Below are positions 17,384-27,061 of a stretch of 64,000 nt of DNA, in pieces. The stretch lies in contig CP104793.1 of the NCBI GenBank assembly GCA_025916135.1, forward strand, positions 1,922,001 through 1,986,000, written 5' to 3'. The DNA is from Rhodobacteraceae bacterium D3-12 (GTDB taxonomy: Bacteria > Pseudomonadota > Alphaproteobacteria > Rhodobacterales > Rhodobacteraceae). Under the pieces are notes generated by a model. It did no database searches. It saw nothing but the letters and a program-made list of their open reading frames with translations, and was not told the DNA's origin. The translations under genes were made by a program, and so were the position numbers. Each line of letters opens with the position of its first letter. Positions within the stretch are counted from its first letter, which is position 1.

Positions 17384-19207
17384 ATGAAACCAGAGTTTTT
17401 CCGCGTGAGACGGGCCCGATTGGCGTTTTTTGGCCTCTGTGCGGCGTTGAATTTCGCCGCCTCTTCGGGGGTGGCCGAGCCGCGTCACGGGCTATCTATG
17501 TATGGCGCACCGGCCCTGCCACCTGATTTTGTGTCCCTACCCTATGCCAATCCTGAGGCGCCCAAGGGCGGGAAGGTTGTGACCGGCAACACCGGCGGGT
17601 TTGATTCGCTCAATCCCTTCATCCTGAAAGGCACCGCGCCGTGGCAGTTTCGCTTCCTCGGATATGAGAGCCTGATGGACCGAAATTATGACGAGCCTTT
17701 CGCGCTTTACGGGCTTTTGGCCGAATCGGTTGAGGTTGCTGCAGATCGGAAATGGGTGGAATTCACCCTGCGCGAGGAGGCGCGATTCTCGGATGGGTCG
17801 CCCGTCACATTAGAGGATGTAATGTGGTCTTATGAGATTTTGGGCACGCAGGGTCATCCGCGATACCTCGGATTTTGGCAAAAAGTCGAAAAGATGGAAG
17901 CGACCGGGCCGCGCAGTTTTCGACTGACGTTCAACACCGACGACCGGGAATTGGCGCTGATTGCGGGCATGCGCCCGATTTTGAAAAAGGCCCAGTGGGA
18001 GGGCAAGGATTTCACCGCGTCGGGCTTGGAAGCGCCGATTGGCACCGGGCCTTATGTGGTGGCTGGTTATGAGCCGGGCCGCTATCTGGCGCTAAAGCGG
18101 AACCCTGAGTATTGGGGGCGCGATATGCCGCTGATGCGGGGGCGGGCCAATGTTGATGAGATCAGGATCGAGTTTTACGGCGATGGCGCGGTTCTGTTTG
18201 AGGCGTTCAAGAGCGGCGAGTTGAATGTGTTCCGCGAAAGCAACGCCGAGAAATGGGCACGCGATTACGGGTTTCCCGCGGTCGAGGCCGGGGATGTGGT
18301 GAAATCGGAAATTCCCGATGGCAAGCCGTCGGGCATGACCGGTTTCGTGATGAACACCCGGCGCGCGCCGTTTGATGATTGGCGCGTGCGCGAGGCGATG
18401 CTGCTGGCGTTCAACTTTGAATATATGAACGACACAATCACCGGCGGGCGGCAAAAGCGGATCACCTCGTATTTCTCGGGGACTGAACTGGGGATGCGTG
18501 CGGGGCCGGCCGAGGGGCGGGTAAAGGCATTGCTGGCGCCGTTTGCCGACGGGTTGCTGCCCGGAACGCTCGACGGGTATGCCCTGCCCGTTTCGGACGG
18601 CACGCAGCGCAATCGCAAGAACCTGCGCCGGGCGTTACGGTTGTTAAAGGAGGCGGGCTACACCACCGACGACGGCATGATGGTGGCGCCGGACGGCACG
18701 CCGTTGGCGTTCTCGGTGTTGTTGCGCCAAGGGGCCAAGGAGAGCCGCGCCTTTATCAGTATCTTTACCAAGGCGCTGGCGCGGATCGGGGTCAAGGCGC
18801 AGGTCGATGTGGTCGATAACGCGCAGTATTTCAAACGGCTCGAGAGCTATGACTTTGACATGACCGATTTCCGGCGCGGGTTTTCGCTGTCGCCGGGCAA
18901 TGAGCAGCGGCTTTACTGGGGCTCTTACGGGGTGGACACGCCGGGGACGCGGAATTTGATGGGCATGGCCTCGCCCGCGGCTGAGGCGATGATTGATCAT
19001 ATGCTGGCAACCGATGATCCGTCAGAGTTTCAAGCGGCGGTGCGTGCGCTTGACCGGATTTTGACGGCGGGGCGCTATGTTATTCCGACCTATGCGTTCG
19101 GGGTTGGGCGGATTGCCCATGCCAAGGCGTTGAAATATCCCGCGCATGTGCCGGTTTATGGCGATGGGCCGTGGTTCTTTCCCGATGTTTGGTGGTGGCA
19201 AGAGTGA
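17384..19207 (+). CDS. extracellular solute-binding protein family 5 (peptide/oligopeptide ABC transporter)
   Basis: A 607-residue periplasmic binding protein of the SBP_bac_5 family, similar in plan to YejA-type proteins. After a basic start and hydrophobic signal segment (to about residue 33), it has HGLSMYGAPALPPDFVSLPY, PEAPKGGKVV and YPEYWGR-like features (RNPEYWGRD). No permease or ATPase gene is adjacent, so it must work with transporter parts encoded elsewhere. Start 17384 is preferred because a basic plus hydrophobic signal follows at once; a GTG at 17324 would add a 20-residue leader. The ribosome site is weak. Confidence 0.87.
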   Translation: MKPEFFRVRRARLAFFGLCAALNFAASSGVAEPRHGLSMYGAPALPPDFVSLPYANPEAPKGGKVVTGNTGGFDSLNPFILKGTAPWQFRFLGYESLMDRNYDEPFALYGLLAESVEVAADRKWVEFTLREEARFSDGSPVTLEDVMWSYEILGTQGHPRYLGFWQKVEKMEATGPRSFRLTFNTDDRELALIAGMRPILKKAQWEGKDFTASGLEAPIGTGPYVVAGYEPGRYLALKRNPEYWGRDMPLMRGRANVDEIRIEFYGDGAVLFEAFKSGELNVFRESNAEKWARDYGFPAVEAGDVVKSEIPDGKPSGMTGFVMNTRRAPFDDWRVREAMLLAFNFEYMNDTITGGRQKRITSYFSGTELGMRAGPAEGRVKALLAPFADGLLPGTLDGYALPVSDGTQRNRKNLRRALRLLKEAGYTTDDGMMVAPDGTPLAFSVLLRQGAKESRAFISIFTKALARIGVKAQVDVVDNAQYFKRLESYDFDMTDFRRGFSLSPGNEQRLYWGSYGVDTPGTRNLMGMASPAAEAMIDHMLATDDPSEFQAAVRALDRILTAGRYVIPTYAFGVGRIAHAKALKYPAHVPVYGDGPWFFPDVWWWQE

Positions 19208-19416
19208 AGGTTTTGTTCGGTGGCAGGGATGGTGATGCGCCGGCCCGCTTGGTGGTAAGAGTGACGTGACCCCTGGCAAGGTTGCCGCGCCTTCGTGCGA
19301 CAAAAAACGTGGTTTAATCCGACGCAAAACCAAGCCACAAAGCCGTCAGGCGGCTCCAGCGAAAGCAGCCGTTAATCGCCAGTAATGCGCCCGGCGCGTG
19401 AAGACAGGAAAAGACG

Positions 19417-20445
19417 ATGGGAACTTTTGAACGCTTTTTGACCCTCTGGGTTGGGGGTTGCATTCTTGCCGGGGTTGCCCTTGGCAATCTGGTGCCGGGG
19501 CTTTTTGCGCAGATCGCGACGCTTGAGGTGGCGCATGTCAACCTTGTGGTGGCGGTTCTCATCTGGGTGATGATTTTCCCGATGATGGTTCAGGTTGATT
19601 TTGCGGCGATCAAGGATGTGGGCAAATCGCCAAAGGGCCTTGTCCTGACGCTGGTGGTGAACTGGTTGATCAAACCTTTCACCATGGCGGCACTTGGGTG
19701 GTTGTTCTTCCGGGTGATTTTTGCCGGGTTTGTCGACCCGGAAACAGCCGGAGAATACATTGCCGGGATGATCCTGCTCGGCGTGGCGCCCTGCACGGCG
19801 ATGGTGTTTGTCTGGAGCCAGCTGACCAAGGGCGACCCCAATTACACGCTGGTTCAGGTGTCGGTGAATGACATCGTGATGATCTTTGCCTTTGCCCCGA
19901 TTGCCGCGTTCTTGTTGGGCATTTCGGATGTGACGGTACCGTGGGAGACGCTGTTCCTGTCGGTCGTTCTCTATGTGGTGTTGCCCTTGGTCGCCGGGGT
20001 TTTGACGCGCCGGGCGCTTGAACGAAAGGGCGAGGCTCAAGTGAGCCGCTTTCTAGCGCAGACCAAGCCGTGGTCGGTGATCGGGCTTTTGGCAACGGTG
20101 GTGATCCTGTTCGGGTTTCAGGCCGAAACCATTCTGGCCAAACCGCTGGCGATTGTGATGATTGCCATACCGCTGATCCTGCAAAGCTATGGGATTTTTG
20201 CGCTGGCCTATGGTTTTGCGCTCAAGCTGAAGCTGCCACATAACATCGCCGCACCGGCCTGTATGATTGGAACGTCCAATTTCTTCGAACTGGCGGTGGC
20301 GGTGGCGATTTCGCTGTTTGGACTGCATTCGGGGGCGGCATTGGCCACGGTTGTTGGCGTGCTGGTCGAAGTGCCGGTGATGCTGTCGCTGGTCGCTTTT
20401 GCCAACCGAACCCAGCATTGGTTTAAACCAGCGAACGCGCGCTAA
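19417..20445 (+). CDS. acr3: ACR3-family arsenite efflux carrier
   Basis: A 342-residue membrane protein with about ten hydrophobic segments of the BASS/ACR3 fold. The conserved cysteine region reads [15 protein letters not shown], and [13 protein letters not shown] follows, both characteristic of ACR3 rather than ArsB. It should export arsenite from the cell. No arsR, arsC or arsH is nearby, so it is not part of a recognisable ars operon here. A 35-bp repeat core and G/C-rich palindromes begin about 50 bases after its stop. Confidence 0.88.
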   Translation: MGTFERFLTLWVGGCILAGVALGNLVPGLFAQIATLEVAHVNLVVAVLIWVMIFPMMVQVDFAAIKDVGKSPKGLVLTLVVNWLIKPFTMAALGWLFFRVIFAGFVDPETAGEYIAGMILLGVAPCTAMVFVWSQLTKGDPNYTLVQVSVNDIVMIFAFAPIAAFLLGISDVTVPWETLFLSVVLYVVLPLVAGVLTRRALERKGEAQVSRFLAQTKPWSVIGLLATVVILFGFQAETILAKPLAIVMIAIPLILQSYGIFALAYGFALKLKLPHNIAAPACMIGTSNFFELAVAVAISLFGLHSGAALATVVGVLVEVPVMLSLVAFANRTQHWFKPANAR

Positions 20446-20496
20446 GACAGGTTAAGGCCGTGGCCACAACGCTCAAACGGTGGGCCATCGTTCACC

Positions 20497-20606
20497 CCCG
20501 CCCCTTCATCTGACTGAAAATATCCCGGGGGGTTGGGGGGCTGGCCCCCCATTTGCAACAGTGGTTTGGGGGGCTGGCCCCTCATCTATAACGGCGGTTT
20601 AGGGGG
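20497..20606. repeat. dispersed intergenic repeat, copy 1 (35-bp core plus degenerate palindromes)
   Basis: Positions 20497-20531 match 48266-48300 at 34 of 35 bases in the same orientation. The core is followed by two or three imperfect palindromic units built on GGGGGGCTGGCCCCCC, with spacing near 35 bases. It sits between the ends of the convergent acr3 and XRE-cupin genes. It could act as a bidirectional terminator or simply be a mobile repeat. Confidence 0.7.
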
Positions 20607-20657
20607 CTTCCCGCGCCATTTATCCTCGCGATTAACGACCAAAGGTCCAAGCCCTGC

Positions 20658-21296
20658 TCAGGTGAGCGAGGTAACCCACAGCACCATAGCGTCGTCATCG
20701 CTGACCGAGATCAGGTTGTGCCCCATAGAGGCATCGTAATAGGCGCTATCGCCGCGGCGCATTTCGATCGGTTCATAGAACTCGGTATAAAGCGCAACAA
20801 TCCCGGTCAGCACATAGAGGAACTCTTCCCCGTCGTGACGCACCCAGCCGTCGAATTCTTCCATCGAGCGGGCGCGGATGCGGGCGCGGTAGGGCAGCAT
20901 TTGCTTTTGCGTCAGCGTCTCGGCCAGCAGCTCATGCTCGTACGTGGTGGTGGGATGCGCGGTGCCCTCGCCCATCCGCGTAACGCTCATCCGGCCATTG
21001 ACGCGGTTGTTCTCTGGCGGGGTGAACAACTGTGGCACCGAAATTTCGAGCCCGAGAGCGAGCTTTTTCACCGCGTCATACGTCGGCGACATCTGACCGT
21101 TTTCGATTTTGGACAGGGTGGAGCGGGCCAGACCGGCGGATTTGGCCGCCTGTTCCAGAGTGAAACCGCGCGATTTGCGCAGATCACGCACCCGTTCACC
21201 AAGGTTGAGCGGATCGGGGCTGCTTCGTGTGCCGTTTTCGCGCGCGATGGTGACGATCGAAGTGTGGTTGGTCGGAGTATGGCTGGAGCCTGTCAT
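20658..21296 (-). CDS. XRE-family regulator with C-terminal cupin domain
   Basis: A 212-residue regulator. The helix-turn-helix (LGERVRDLRKSRGFTLEQAA, then AGLARSTLSKIENGQMSPTY) is followed by a cupin-2 domain with HDGEEFLYVLTGIVALYTEF and MRRGDSAYYDASMGHNL. This family often controls adjacent catabolic genes in response to a small ligand bound in the cupin. I place the start at ATG 21296 (MTGSSHTPTNH); longer frames overlap the divergent gene. It is divergent from the acyl-CoA synthetase with 65 bases between, so it probably regulates that gene. Confidence 0.87.
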   Translation of the reverse strand: MTGSSHTPTNHTSIVTIARENGTRSSPDPLNLGERVRDLRKSRGFTLEQAAKSAGLARSTLSKIENGQMSPTYDAVKKLALGLEISVPQLFTPPENNRVNGRMSVTRMGEGTAHPTTTYEHELLAETLTQKQMLPYRARIRARSMEEFDGWVRHDGEEFLYVLTGIVALYTEFYEPIEMRRGDSAYYDASMGHNLISVSDDDAMVLWVTSLT

Positions 21297-21361
21297 GGGC
21301 TTGCTTCTAAGCGGCGTTTGGATGGCTTGCAATAGGGCGAGCTCGGGCGTAGCAAAGCGCC

Positions 21362-22876
21362 ATGATTTCAGTATTCGATGAAGGGCCATGGCCGCCCTGC
21401 CCCGCTTCGTTCAATTTTGCCGCTCATGTATTGGGGCGCGCGTCGTCGTTGCCGGACAAGACCGCCTTGGCGGTGTTGGGACCGGTCGAGGCCGAACGGT
21501 GGTCGTTTGCCGAGCTGGAAGCCGCCGTGCGCGGCACCGGCACGGGATTGCTAAACGCCGGGTTGCGGCCCGGTGATCTGGTGCTGATGCGCTTGGGCAA
21601 TACGGTGGAGTTTCCAATTGCCTATCTTGGGGCGATCGCGGCCGGCTTGGTGCCGGTGCCAACGTCAACGCAGCTGACCGCGCGGGAAGTGGCGGGGATG
21701 ATCAAAACGCTTGAGCCTGCGGCGATCCTCAGGGCGGCGGAGGTGTCATGCCCCGACGTTGATATTCCGGTGATCGGTGAGGATGCTTTGGCCGGGATGC
21801 GCGCCTTGCCGCCTTGTGCTTGGGATATGGGCGACCCGGAGCGGCTGGCCTATGTGATCTTCACCTCGGGGACGAGCGGCAAGTCGCGTGCCGTAATGCA
21901 TGCGCATCGCGCGATTTGGGCGCGTGGGATGATGCATGAGGGCTGGTATGGCCTGAAAGAAAGTGACCGCTTGTTGCATGCGGGGGCGTTCAACTGGACC
22001 TATACGCTGGGCACCGGCTTGATGGACCCGTGGAGCGTGGGCGCGACCGCGTTGATCCCGGAGCCGGGCACCGCGCCGGAGCAATTGCCGCTTTTGCTCA
22101 AGCGCCACGATGCGACGTTGTTTGCCGCCGCGCCGGGGGTGTATCGCAAGATGCTGAGCGGGCAAGAGGCGTTGGACCTGCCCAAGCTGCGCCACGGGTT
22201 GAGCGCCGGTGAGAAGCTGTCCGAGAGCATTCGCGCCGCATGGACCAAGGCCACCGGCAAGGAGCTGTGCGAGGCCTTTGGCATGTCGGAGTGTTCGACA
22301 TTTATCTCGGCGTCACCGGGGCGTCCGGTGCGGGCGGGAATGCTGGGGCGGCCTCAGCAGGGTCGCCGGGTGGCGATTGTTGATGACGCGGGCACCCCTG
22401 TTCCCATGGGCGAGGATGGCACGATTGCGGTGTCGAACCGCGATCCGGGCTTGATGCTGGGCTATCTTGGGGCCGAGGCGGAAACGCGTGAGAAATTTCG
22501 CGGCGAGTGGTTTTTGACCGGCGATCATGGCGGCATGAGCGACGATTTTCAGATTGAGTATCACGCCCGTGTCGATGACATGATGAACGCTGGCGGCTTT
22601 CGCGTCTCGCCCTTGGAGGTTGAAGCCGCGATGACCGGCTTTCCGGGTTTGACCGAGATCGGCGTGACCGATGTTGAGGTCAAGGCAGACGCGAAGGTGA
22701 TTGCGGCGTTTTACACCGCCGAGACCGCGTTGGATGAGCACGCGCTCAAGGCCTGGGCAGAGGAGCGTTTGGCGCGATACAAGCAGCCGCGTTTATTTGT
22801 GCATCTGCCCGCCCTGCCCCGCAATGCCAACGGAAAATTGCAGCGTCAGGCGCTCAAGCCGCTGTTGCCGGGATAA
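21362..22876 (+). CDS. AMP-dependent acyl-CoA synthetase / ligase
   Basis: A 504-residue member of the ANL superfamily that activates a carboxylic acid to its CoA thioester. The P-loop motif is FTSGTSGKSRAVMHAH, the aromatic acid-pocket region AFGMSECSTF, the hinge motif DDMMNAGGFRVSP and the C-terminal catalytic lysine in NANGKLQRQALK. The substrate is not evident. It diverges from an XRE-cupin regulator and is followed 73 bases later by a FrnE-like DsbA gene, with which it may be co-transcribed. Confidence 0.9.
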   Translation: MISVFDEGPWPPCPASFNFAAHVLGRASSLPDKTALAVLGPVEAERWSFAELEAAVRGTGTGLLNAGLRPGDLVLMRLGNTVEFPIAYLGAIAAGLVPVPTSTQLTAREVAGMIKTLEPAAILRAAEVSCPDVDIPVIGEDALAGMRALPPCAWDMGDPERLAYVIFTSGTSGKSRAVMHAHRAIWARGMMHEGWYGLKESDRLLHAGAFNWTYTLGTGLMDPWSVGATALIPEPGTAPEQLPLLLKRHDATLFAAAPGVYRKMLSGQEALDLPKLRHGLSAGEKLSESIRAAWTKATGKELCEAFGMSECSTFISASPGRPVRAGMLGRPQQGRRVAIVDDAGTPVPMGEDGTIAVSNRDPGLMLGYLGAEAETREKFRGEWFLTGDHGGMSDDFQIEYHARVDDMMNAGGFRVSPLEVEAAMTGFPGLTEIGVTDVEVKADAKVIAAFYTAETALDEHALKAWAEERLARYKQPRLFVHLPALPRNANGKLQRQALKPLLPG

Positions 22877-22949
22877 GGCGCGCAGGACTATCTGCTTTCC
22901 TTGGCCGCGCGCCTGCCGTATGACCCCCGAACCAATGAAAGGGGACCAG

Positions 22950-23591
22950 ATGGTCAAGCTCGACATTATTTCCGACCCGATTTGCCCGTGGTGTTTTATC
23001 GGCAAGACGCTTTTGGACAGGGCGTTGGAAAAGCGCCCAGAGCATCCGTTTGTGATCGAATGGCACCCGTTTCAATTGAACCCCGAGATGCCCGCCGAGG
23101 GCATGGACCGGCGCGCTTATCTAGAAGCGAAGTTCGGCGGGGCGGAGGGCGCGATGCGCGCTTATAGCCCGATCATGGAAAAGGCCAAGGAAATCGGCCT
23201 TGATATCGAGTTTGACAAGATCGCGCGCACGCCCAACACGATGGATGCGCATCGTTTGATCCATTGGGCCGGGATCGAGGGGCGGCAGGCGTTTGTTGTC
23301 GCATCGCTCTTCAAGGCGTATTTTCAGGAAGGCCGCGACATTGGCGATAACGACACGTTGGGCGATATTGCCGATAGTGCCGATCTGGACGCGGCGGTGA
23401 TCCTCAAACTGTTGCAATCAGATGCCGATCTTGAGGCCATTCGCGAACGCGACGCGCATTCGCGCGCGATGGGTGTGAACTCGGTTCCGACCTTTATCGT
23501 GGGCAGCCAGCACGCGGTTCCGGGGGCGCAGGCAAGCGAGCTTTGGCTGAAAGTGATCGACGAATTGGGCGAAGCGGAACAAGAGGCTTAG
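22950..23591 (+). CDS. DsbA-family oxidoreductase, FrnE-like
   Basis: A 213-residue thioredoxin-fold protein of the DsbA/FrnE/HCCA-isomerase group. The active-site motif is SDPICPWCFIGK near the N-terminus, with the CPWC dithiol typical of FrnE, and the conserved cis-proline region is GVNSVPTFIVG. No signal peptide, so it is cytoplasmic. ATG 22950 follows AAAGGGG by 6 bases. FrnE proteins are linked to thiol or peroxide stress in other bacteria; its role with the upstream acyl-CoA synthetase is unknown. Confidence 0.88.
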   Translation: MVKLDIISDPICPWCFIGKTLLDRALEKRPEHPFVIEWHPFQLNPEMPAEGMDRRAYLEAKFGGAEGAMRAYSPIMEKAKEIGLDIEFDKIARTPNTMDAHRLIHWAGIEGRQAFVVASLFKAYFQEGRDIGDNDTLGDIADSADLDAAVILKLLQSDADLEAIRERDAHSRAMGVNSVPTFIVGSQHAVPGAQASELWLKVIDELGEAEQEA

Positions 23592-23690
23592 GGGCAAGAC
23601 CTGTAAGCGGGCCGCGGTCGCGACGGCCGGTTTGAGGGACGTTACTGCCCTTCGCTGCGCCGTGCATGAAGGTCCGGTCCAGCAGGAAAG

Positions 23691-23719
23691 GGTTCCTTGA
23701 GGTGCCACCTCACGGAACC
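23691..23719 (-). terminator. hairpin after the PLD-like gene
   Basis: GGTTCC-T-TGAGGT and ACCTCA-C-GGAACC form a 13-position stem with one mismatch and a 3-base loop, about 10 bases beyond the minus-strand stop of the PLD-like gene. Without a T tract it is only a candidate terminator. Confidence 0.4.
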
Positions 23720-23728
23720 ATTTGGCTG

Positions 23729-24718
23729 CTATTCGCCAGTCTCAAGATGAGGTGCTAGTTCCGAGATGGGGAAGTTGTAAGCTCGCTGATCTTCCTCTTC
23801 ACTGCGGGCGCCAGCGCGAACATAGGCGTGGAATGCCCTGCGGATAGCTGCCTTGTCTGCCGCACCGAAGGTGATCCCCTCGATATTATCGATCTCATAG
23901 GCAACGTGAAAAGTTTCCCTATCCTGCTCGAAATCCGGAAAATCACTTGCATTCCGGCGGTAGAGTTGTCCTCTAGCGATTGGCCCGCGAGCAGGCCAGT
24001 CGTAATCGACCAGATACGCCGTTGCAGCATCAGTGGTCATGCTTTGCCAGTCCCAATATGCGCTAAATTTTTCGCCGTATTCGCGGCGCGCAGTCTCTTC
24101 AGCTCGGTCGAGAACGTCCAATTCATCAGGATCCGTTACGGTGTCATACGCCACCATCCTGACATTGAGGGCATCGAGCTCCGCCGGTGCCGTCTGCAGG
24201 ACGTCGACCAGGCTACGGCCACCTTGCCTGGCATTGATTGCGGCATTCGCCTCTTGGCGCCGTGCCCAAGCCGTCGCAGCAGCTTCTAGATCCGCCTCAT
24301 TGATTTCAGTGGCAGCATCCCAAAACGCTGTGAACATCTCCACGATCTCGGGGCGGGCACTACTGTATACAACATTTGCCTCTCGCCACGAGGCGGAGGC
24401 TCCCTCTATGCCGAGGCCATTCGCCGACATGTTGGAAGACCCCACGAACGACATGTCGCCGACTATCCCGATCTTTGCATGTAAGTCGTTCAACTGGCGA
24501 ACGTCTGCACCGATCCTGCGTAGCGCACGAATTTCATTTGGGTTCGTGCCACCACTCATAAGATTGCAGACGATCCGCACCCCTTTGCCGTCTTGAAGGC
24601 CGAGGTTTCCTAAGGCGTCCCTACCCCAGAAAGCCACGGCAAGGTCAGCACGCTGTTTTCGAAGATATTCGGCGCGAAGCCCTTCAATAAGTTGGGTTCC
24701 ATTGACAAAATTAGGCAT
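23729..24718 (-). CDS. phospholipase D-like domain protein, single HKD motif
   Basis: A 329-residue protein with one PLD active-site motif, LHAKIGIVGDMSFVGSSNMS (H-x-K-x4-5-D followed by GSSN), at about residues 78-97. A second HKD motif is not seen, so it would act as a dimer like small Nuc-type nucleases. The C-terminal ~200 residues are acidic, Trp/Tyr-rich and match no family I recognise. ATG 24718 has AAAGGA upstream. The gene has visibly lower G+C than its neighbours and stands alone, suggesting horizontal acquisition. A nuclease role in restriction or defence is possible but unproven. Confidence 0.8.
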   Translation of the reverse strand: MPNFVNGTQLIEGLRAEYLRKQRADLAVAFWGRDALGNLGLQDGKGVRIVCNLMSGGTNPNEIRALRRIGADVRQLNDLHAKIGIVGDMSFVGSSNMSANGLGIEGASASWREANVVYSSARPEIVEMFTAFWDAATEINEADLEAAATAWARRQEANAAINARQGGRSLVDVLQTAPAELDALNVRMVAYDTVTDPDELDVLDRAEETARREYGEKFSAYWDWQSMTTDAATAYLVDYDWPARGPIARGQLYRRNASDFPDFEQDRETFHVAYEIDNIEGITFGAADKAAIRRAFHAYVRAGARSEEEDQRAYNFPISELAPHLETGE

Positions 24719-24942
24719 GTGAAATCCTTTTCGAAATTTAGCAGACATTCGTAACATTCGCAGCATCTGTCAAATTGGGCTCAAAGCCTACATTCGACAC
24801 ATTCGCATCAAGGCTCGTTTTTCTAGTCTGTTCATCAGCGCATAGCTGCTGTTCGCAAAATTTCGGACGCGTGATCTGGCCCTTTTGAATAAGGGCTGAT
24901 ATGGCGGGTGCACCCCTGCGACATTTTTGCAAAGGGGTTATT

Positions 24943-26163
24943 ATGAGGTCACCCATGAAGAACCAGTTGTCGCGGACAGAGTTTGTCGCGCTGATGGCAA
25001 TGCTGTTTGCCACGATTGCCTTTTCGATTGATGCCATGCTGCCCGCCCTGCCCGAGATCGGCAAGGAGTTGAGCCCTGACAACCTGAACCGGGCGCAGCT
25101 TATCCTGACGTCTTTTGTGGTGGGCATGGGGATTGGCACCTTTGTGACCGGGCCGCTATCGGACACGTTCGGGCGCAAGCCGATCATCATTCTGGGCGCG
25201 GCGATGTATATTCTCGGGGCTTTGCTGGCGTGGAAGGCTCCGACGCTGGAGCTGGTGTTGGTGGCGCGGGTCATTCAGGGGCTTGGCGCGGCGGGGCCAC
25301 GGATTGTTGGCATCGCGATTATCCGCGACCTTTACGAAGGGCGCGAGATGGCGCGGCTTATGTCGTTTGTCATGCTGGTGTTTTCGATCATTCCGGCGCT
25401 GGCACCGAGCCTTGGCGCGGTGATCATCAACTATACAGGCTGGCGCGGGATTTTCCCGGCGTTCATCCTGTTTTCGCTGCTTGGCGTGATCTGGCTTGGG
25501 CTGCGTCAGCCAGAGACATTGCCGGTGGCACAGCGCCGCCCCTTTAAGATTGCGCCCATGCTGGCGGCGATCCGCGAGATGTTTGCCAACCACATGGTGC
25601 TGATTTCGATTGCGGTGCAGACGTTCATCTTTGCCTCGCTGTTTGCGATGTTGTCGAGCGTTCAGCAAATTTTCGACGTCACCTTCGGGCGCGGAGAGAG
25701 CTTTCCTTTGTGGTTCATGGGGATTGCCCTTGTCGCGGCCACGGCCAGCATTGTGAACGCCGCCTTGGTGGTGCGGATCGGGATGCGCAAAATGGTGACC
25801 TATGCGCTTGCGGCGCAGGTTCTGATCAGCGGCAGTGTGATCATTCTTGAACTCATCGCGCCGAATGACACCCTGCGTTTTGCGGTGTTTGTGGTCTGGC
25901 AGACCAGCATGTTTTTCATGATGGGGCTGACGCTGGGCAATCTAAACGCGATGGCGATGGAGCCTTTGGGCCATATCGCGGGGATGGTGGCGTCAATGAT
26001 GGCCGGGATTGCCACCGTTGCGGCGATGGTGTTTGCCGTGCCGATCGGTTTGGCGTTTGACGGGACGGTCTTGCCCTTGGCCTATGGGATTGTCACGATG
26101 GTGATCCTAGGGCTGGGGCTTATGGTCTGGCTGGCGCGGATCGAAAAGCGCGAATTGGTGTGA
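24943..26163 (+). CDS. MFS multidrug efflux carrier, Bcr/CflA family
   Basis: A 406-residue, 12-segment major-facilitator protein. It carries IDAMLPALPEIGKEL after the first segment and motif A GPLSDTFGRKPIIILG, both typical of the Bcr/CflA drug-resistance subfamily. ATG 24943 follows AAAGGGG by about 6 bases; a second ATG at 24955 is possible. An SMR efflux gene follows at 26212 on the same strand, so the two efflux pumps may be expressed together. Confidence 0.9.
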   Translation: MRSPMKNQLSRTEFVALMAMLFATIAFSIDAMLPALPEIGKELSPDNLNRAQLILTSFVVGMGIGTFVTGPLSDTFGRKPIIILGAAMYILGALLAWKAPTLELVLVARVIQGLGAAGPRIVGIAIIRDLYEGREMARLMSFVMLVFSIIPALAPSLGAVIINYTGWRGIFPAFILFSLLGVIWLGLRQPETLPVAQRRPFKIAPMLAAIREMFANHMVLISIAVQTFIFASLFAMLSSVQQIFDVTFGRGESFPLWFMGIALVAATASIVNAALVVRIGMRKMVTYALAAQVLISGSVIILELIAPNDTLRFAVFVVWQTSMFFMMGLTLGNLNAMAMEPLGHIAGMVASMMAGIATVAAMVFAVPIGLAFDGTVLPLAYGIVTMVILGLGLMVWLARIEKRELV

Positions 26164-26211
26164 TGGAAGCGGTGGGATGATGCCCACCCAATGACGCGGG
26201 AGAGACCTGAG

Positions 26212-26541
26212 ATGCACTATGTTTACCTTGCGCTGGCCGTGGCTGCGGAAACCATTGGCACCTCGGCTTTGCAGGCGAGCCAGCAGTTTACGCGCCTTTG
26301 GCCATCGGTTTTGGTTATCGTCGCCTATGCGATCAGCTTTTACCTTTTGGCGATGACGTTAAAGGTGATGCCGGTGGGCGTAGTTTATGCGCTGTGGTCG
26401 GGTCTTGGGATCGTGTTTATCGCGATCATTGGCTATCTGGTGTTTGGCCAAAAGCTTGATCTGGCGGCGGTTATGGGGCTTGGGATGATCATTGGCGGGA
26501 TCGTGGTGATCCAGCTGTTTTCAAGCTCGGTCACGCATTGA
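26212..26541 (+). CDS. small multidrug resistance (SMR) protein, EmrE/QacE-like
   Basis: A 109-residue membrane protein with four hydrophobic helices. The first helix carries the essential glutamate (AVAAETIGTSAL, Glu14 equivalent), and VVYALWSGLGIV is the family signature in helix 3. It exports cationic compounds by proton antiport as a dimer. ATG 26212 has GGGAGAG upstream; a longer frame from 26191 is less likely. It lies 48 bases after the Bcr/CflA-type gene. Confidence 0.9.
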   Translation: MHYVYLALAVAAETIGTSALQASQQFTRLWPSVLVIVAYAISFYLLAMTLKVMPVGVVYALWSGLGIVFIAIIGYLVFGQKLDLAAVMGLGMIIGGIVVIQLFSSSVTH

Positions 26542-26592
26542 GCGGCCGCCGTTTGACGCCAGTTTCAAGACTCTAATTTCAAGACGCCCGTA

Positions 26593-27033
26593 TCAAGACG
26601 CCAGTTGGTTCTTGCGCACATAGCGTAGGGTTTCCAGCACCACTGCTGACATCATCCCGATCATGAGAAGGCCATTGGCCGCCGTTATGCCCGACAGGAT
26701 GCGCCACTCTGGCGACAAGATGATGTCGCCAAAGCCCAGTGTCGTGAAGCTGACCAGCGAGAAATAGAGCGCCGCTTCGAGCGTCACGAACACCTCTAGC
26801 CAATAAAAGGCAAAGGCCCAGAGCCAGACGCTGACCGTGATCATGCCAAGCGCCGCGATGACCGACACCAGCAAGACCAGCATCAATTTGGGCCGGTGCG
26901 GCGGGCGGATAAGCCAAGCATATTCGCGCGCCAGCGCCAATTCGAGACCAAGGAAAATCGCCGCGGACAACAGTGTCGAAAGGATCACCAGCCCGGAGCC
27001 AATTGCGATCTGGTTGAACAGGCTCCAGGTCAT
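26593..27033 (-). CDS. two-helix potassium channel family protein (Ion_trans_2)
   Basis: A 146-residue membrane protein with three or four hydrophobic segments and a pore loop reading SFTTLGFGDI, where GFGD takes the place of the potassium selectivity filter. Pore helix and last segment match the Ion_trans_2 family. No RCK or nucleotide-binding domain is present, so gating is unknown. It ends opposite the SMR gene, with about 50 bases between stops, and lies directly downstream of the dehydrogenase-side promoter region on the minus strand. Confidence 0.8.
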   Translation of the reverse strand: MTWSLFNQIAIGSGLVILSTLLSAAIFLGLELALAREYAWLIRPPHRPKLMLVLLVSVIAALGMITVSVWLWAFAFYWLEVFVTLEAALYFSLVSFTTLGFGDIILSPEWRILSGITAANGLLMIGMMSAVVLETLRYVRKNQLAS

Positions 27034-27061
27034 AGCGATGTCCTTTGTTGTGACGGGTCGA

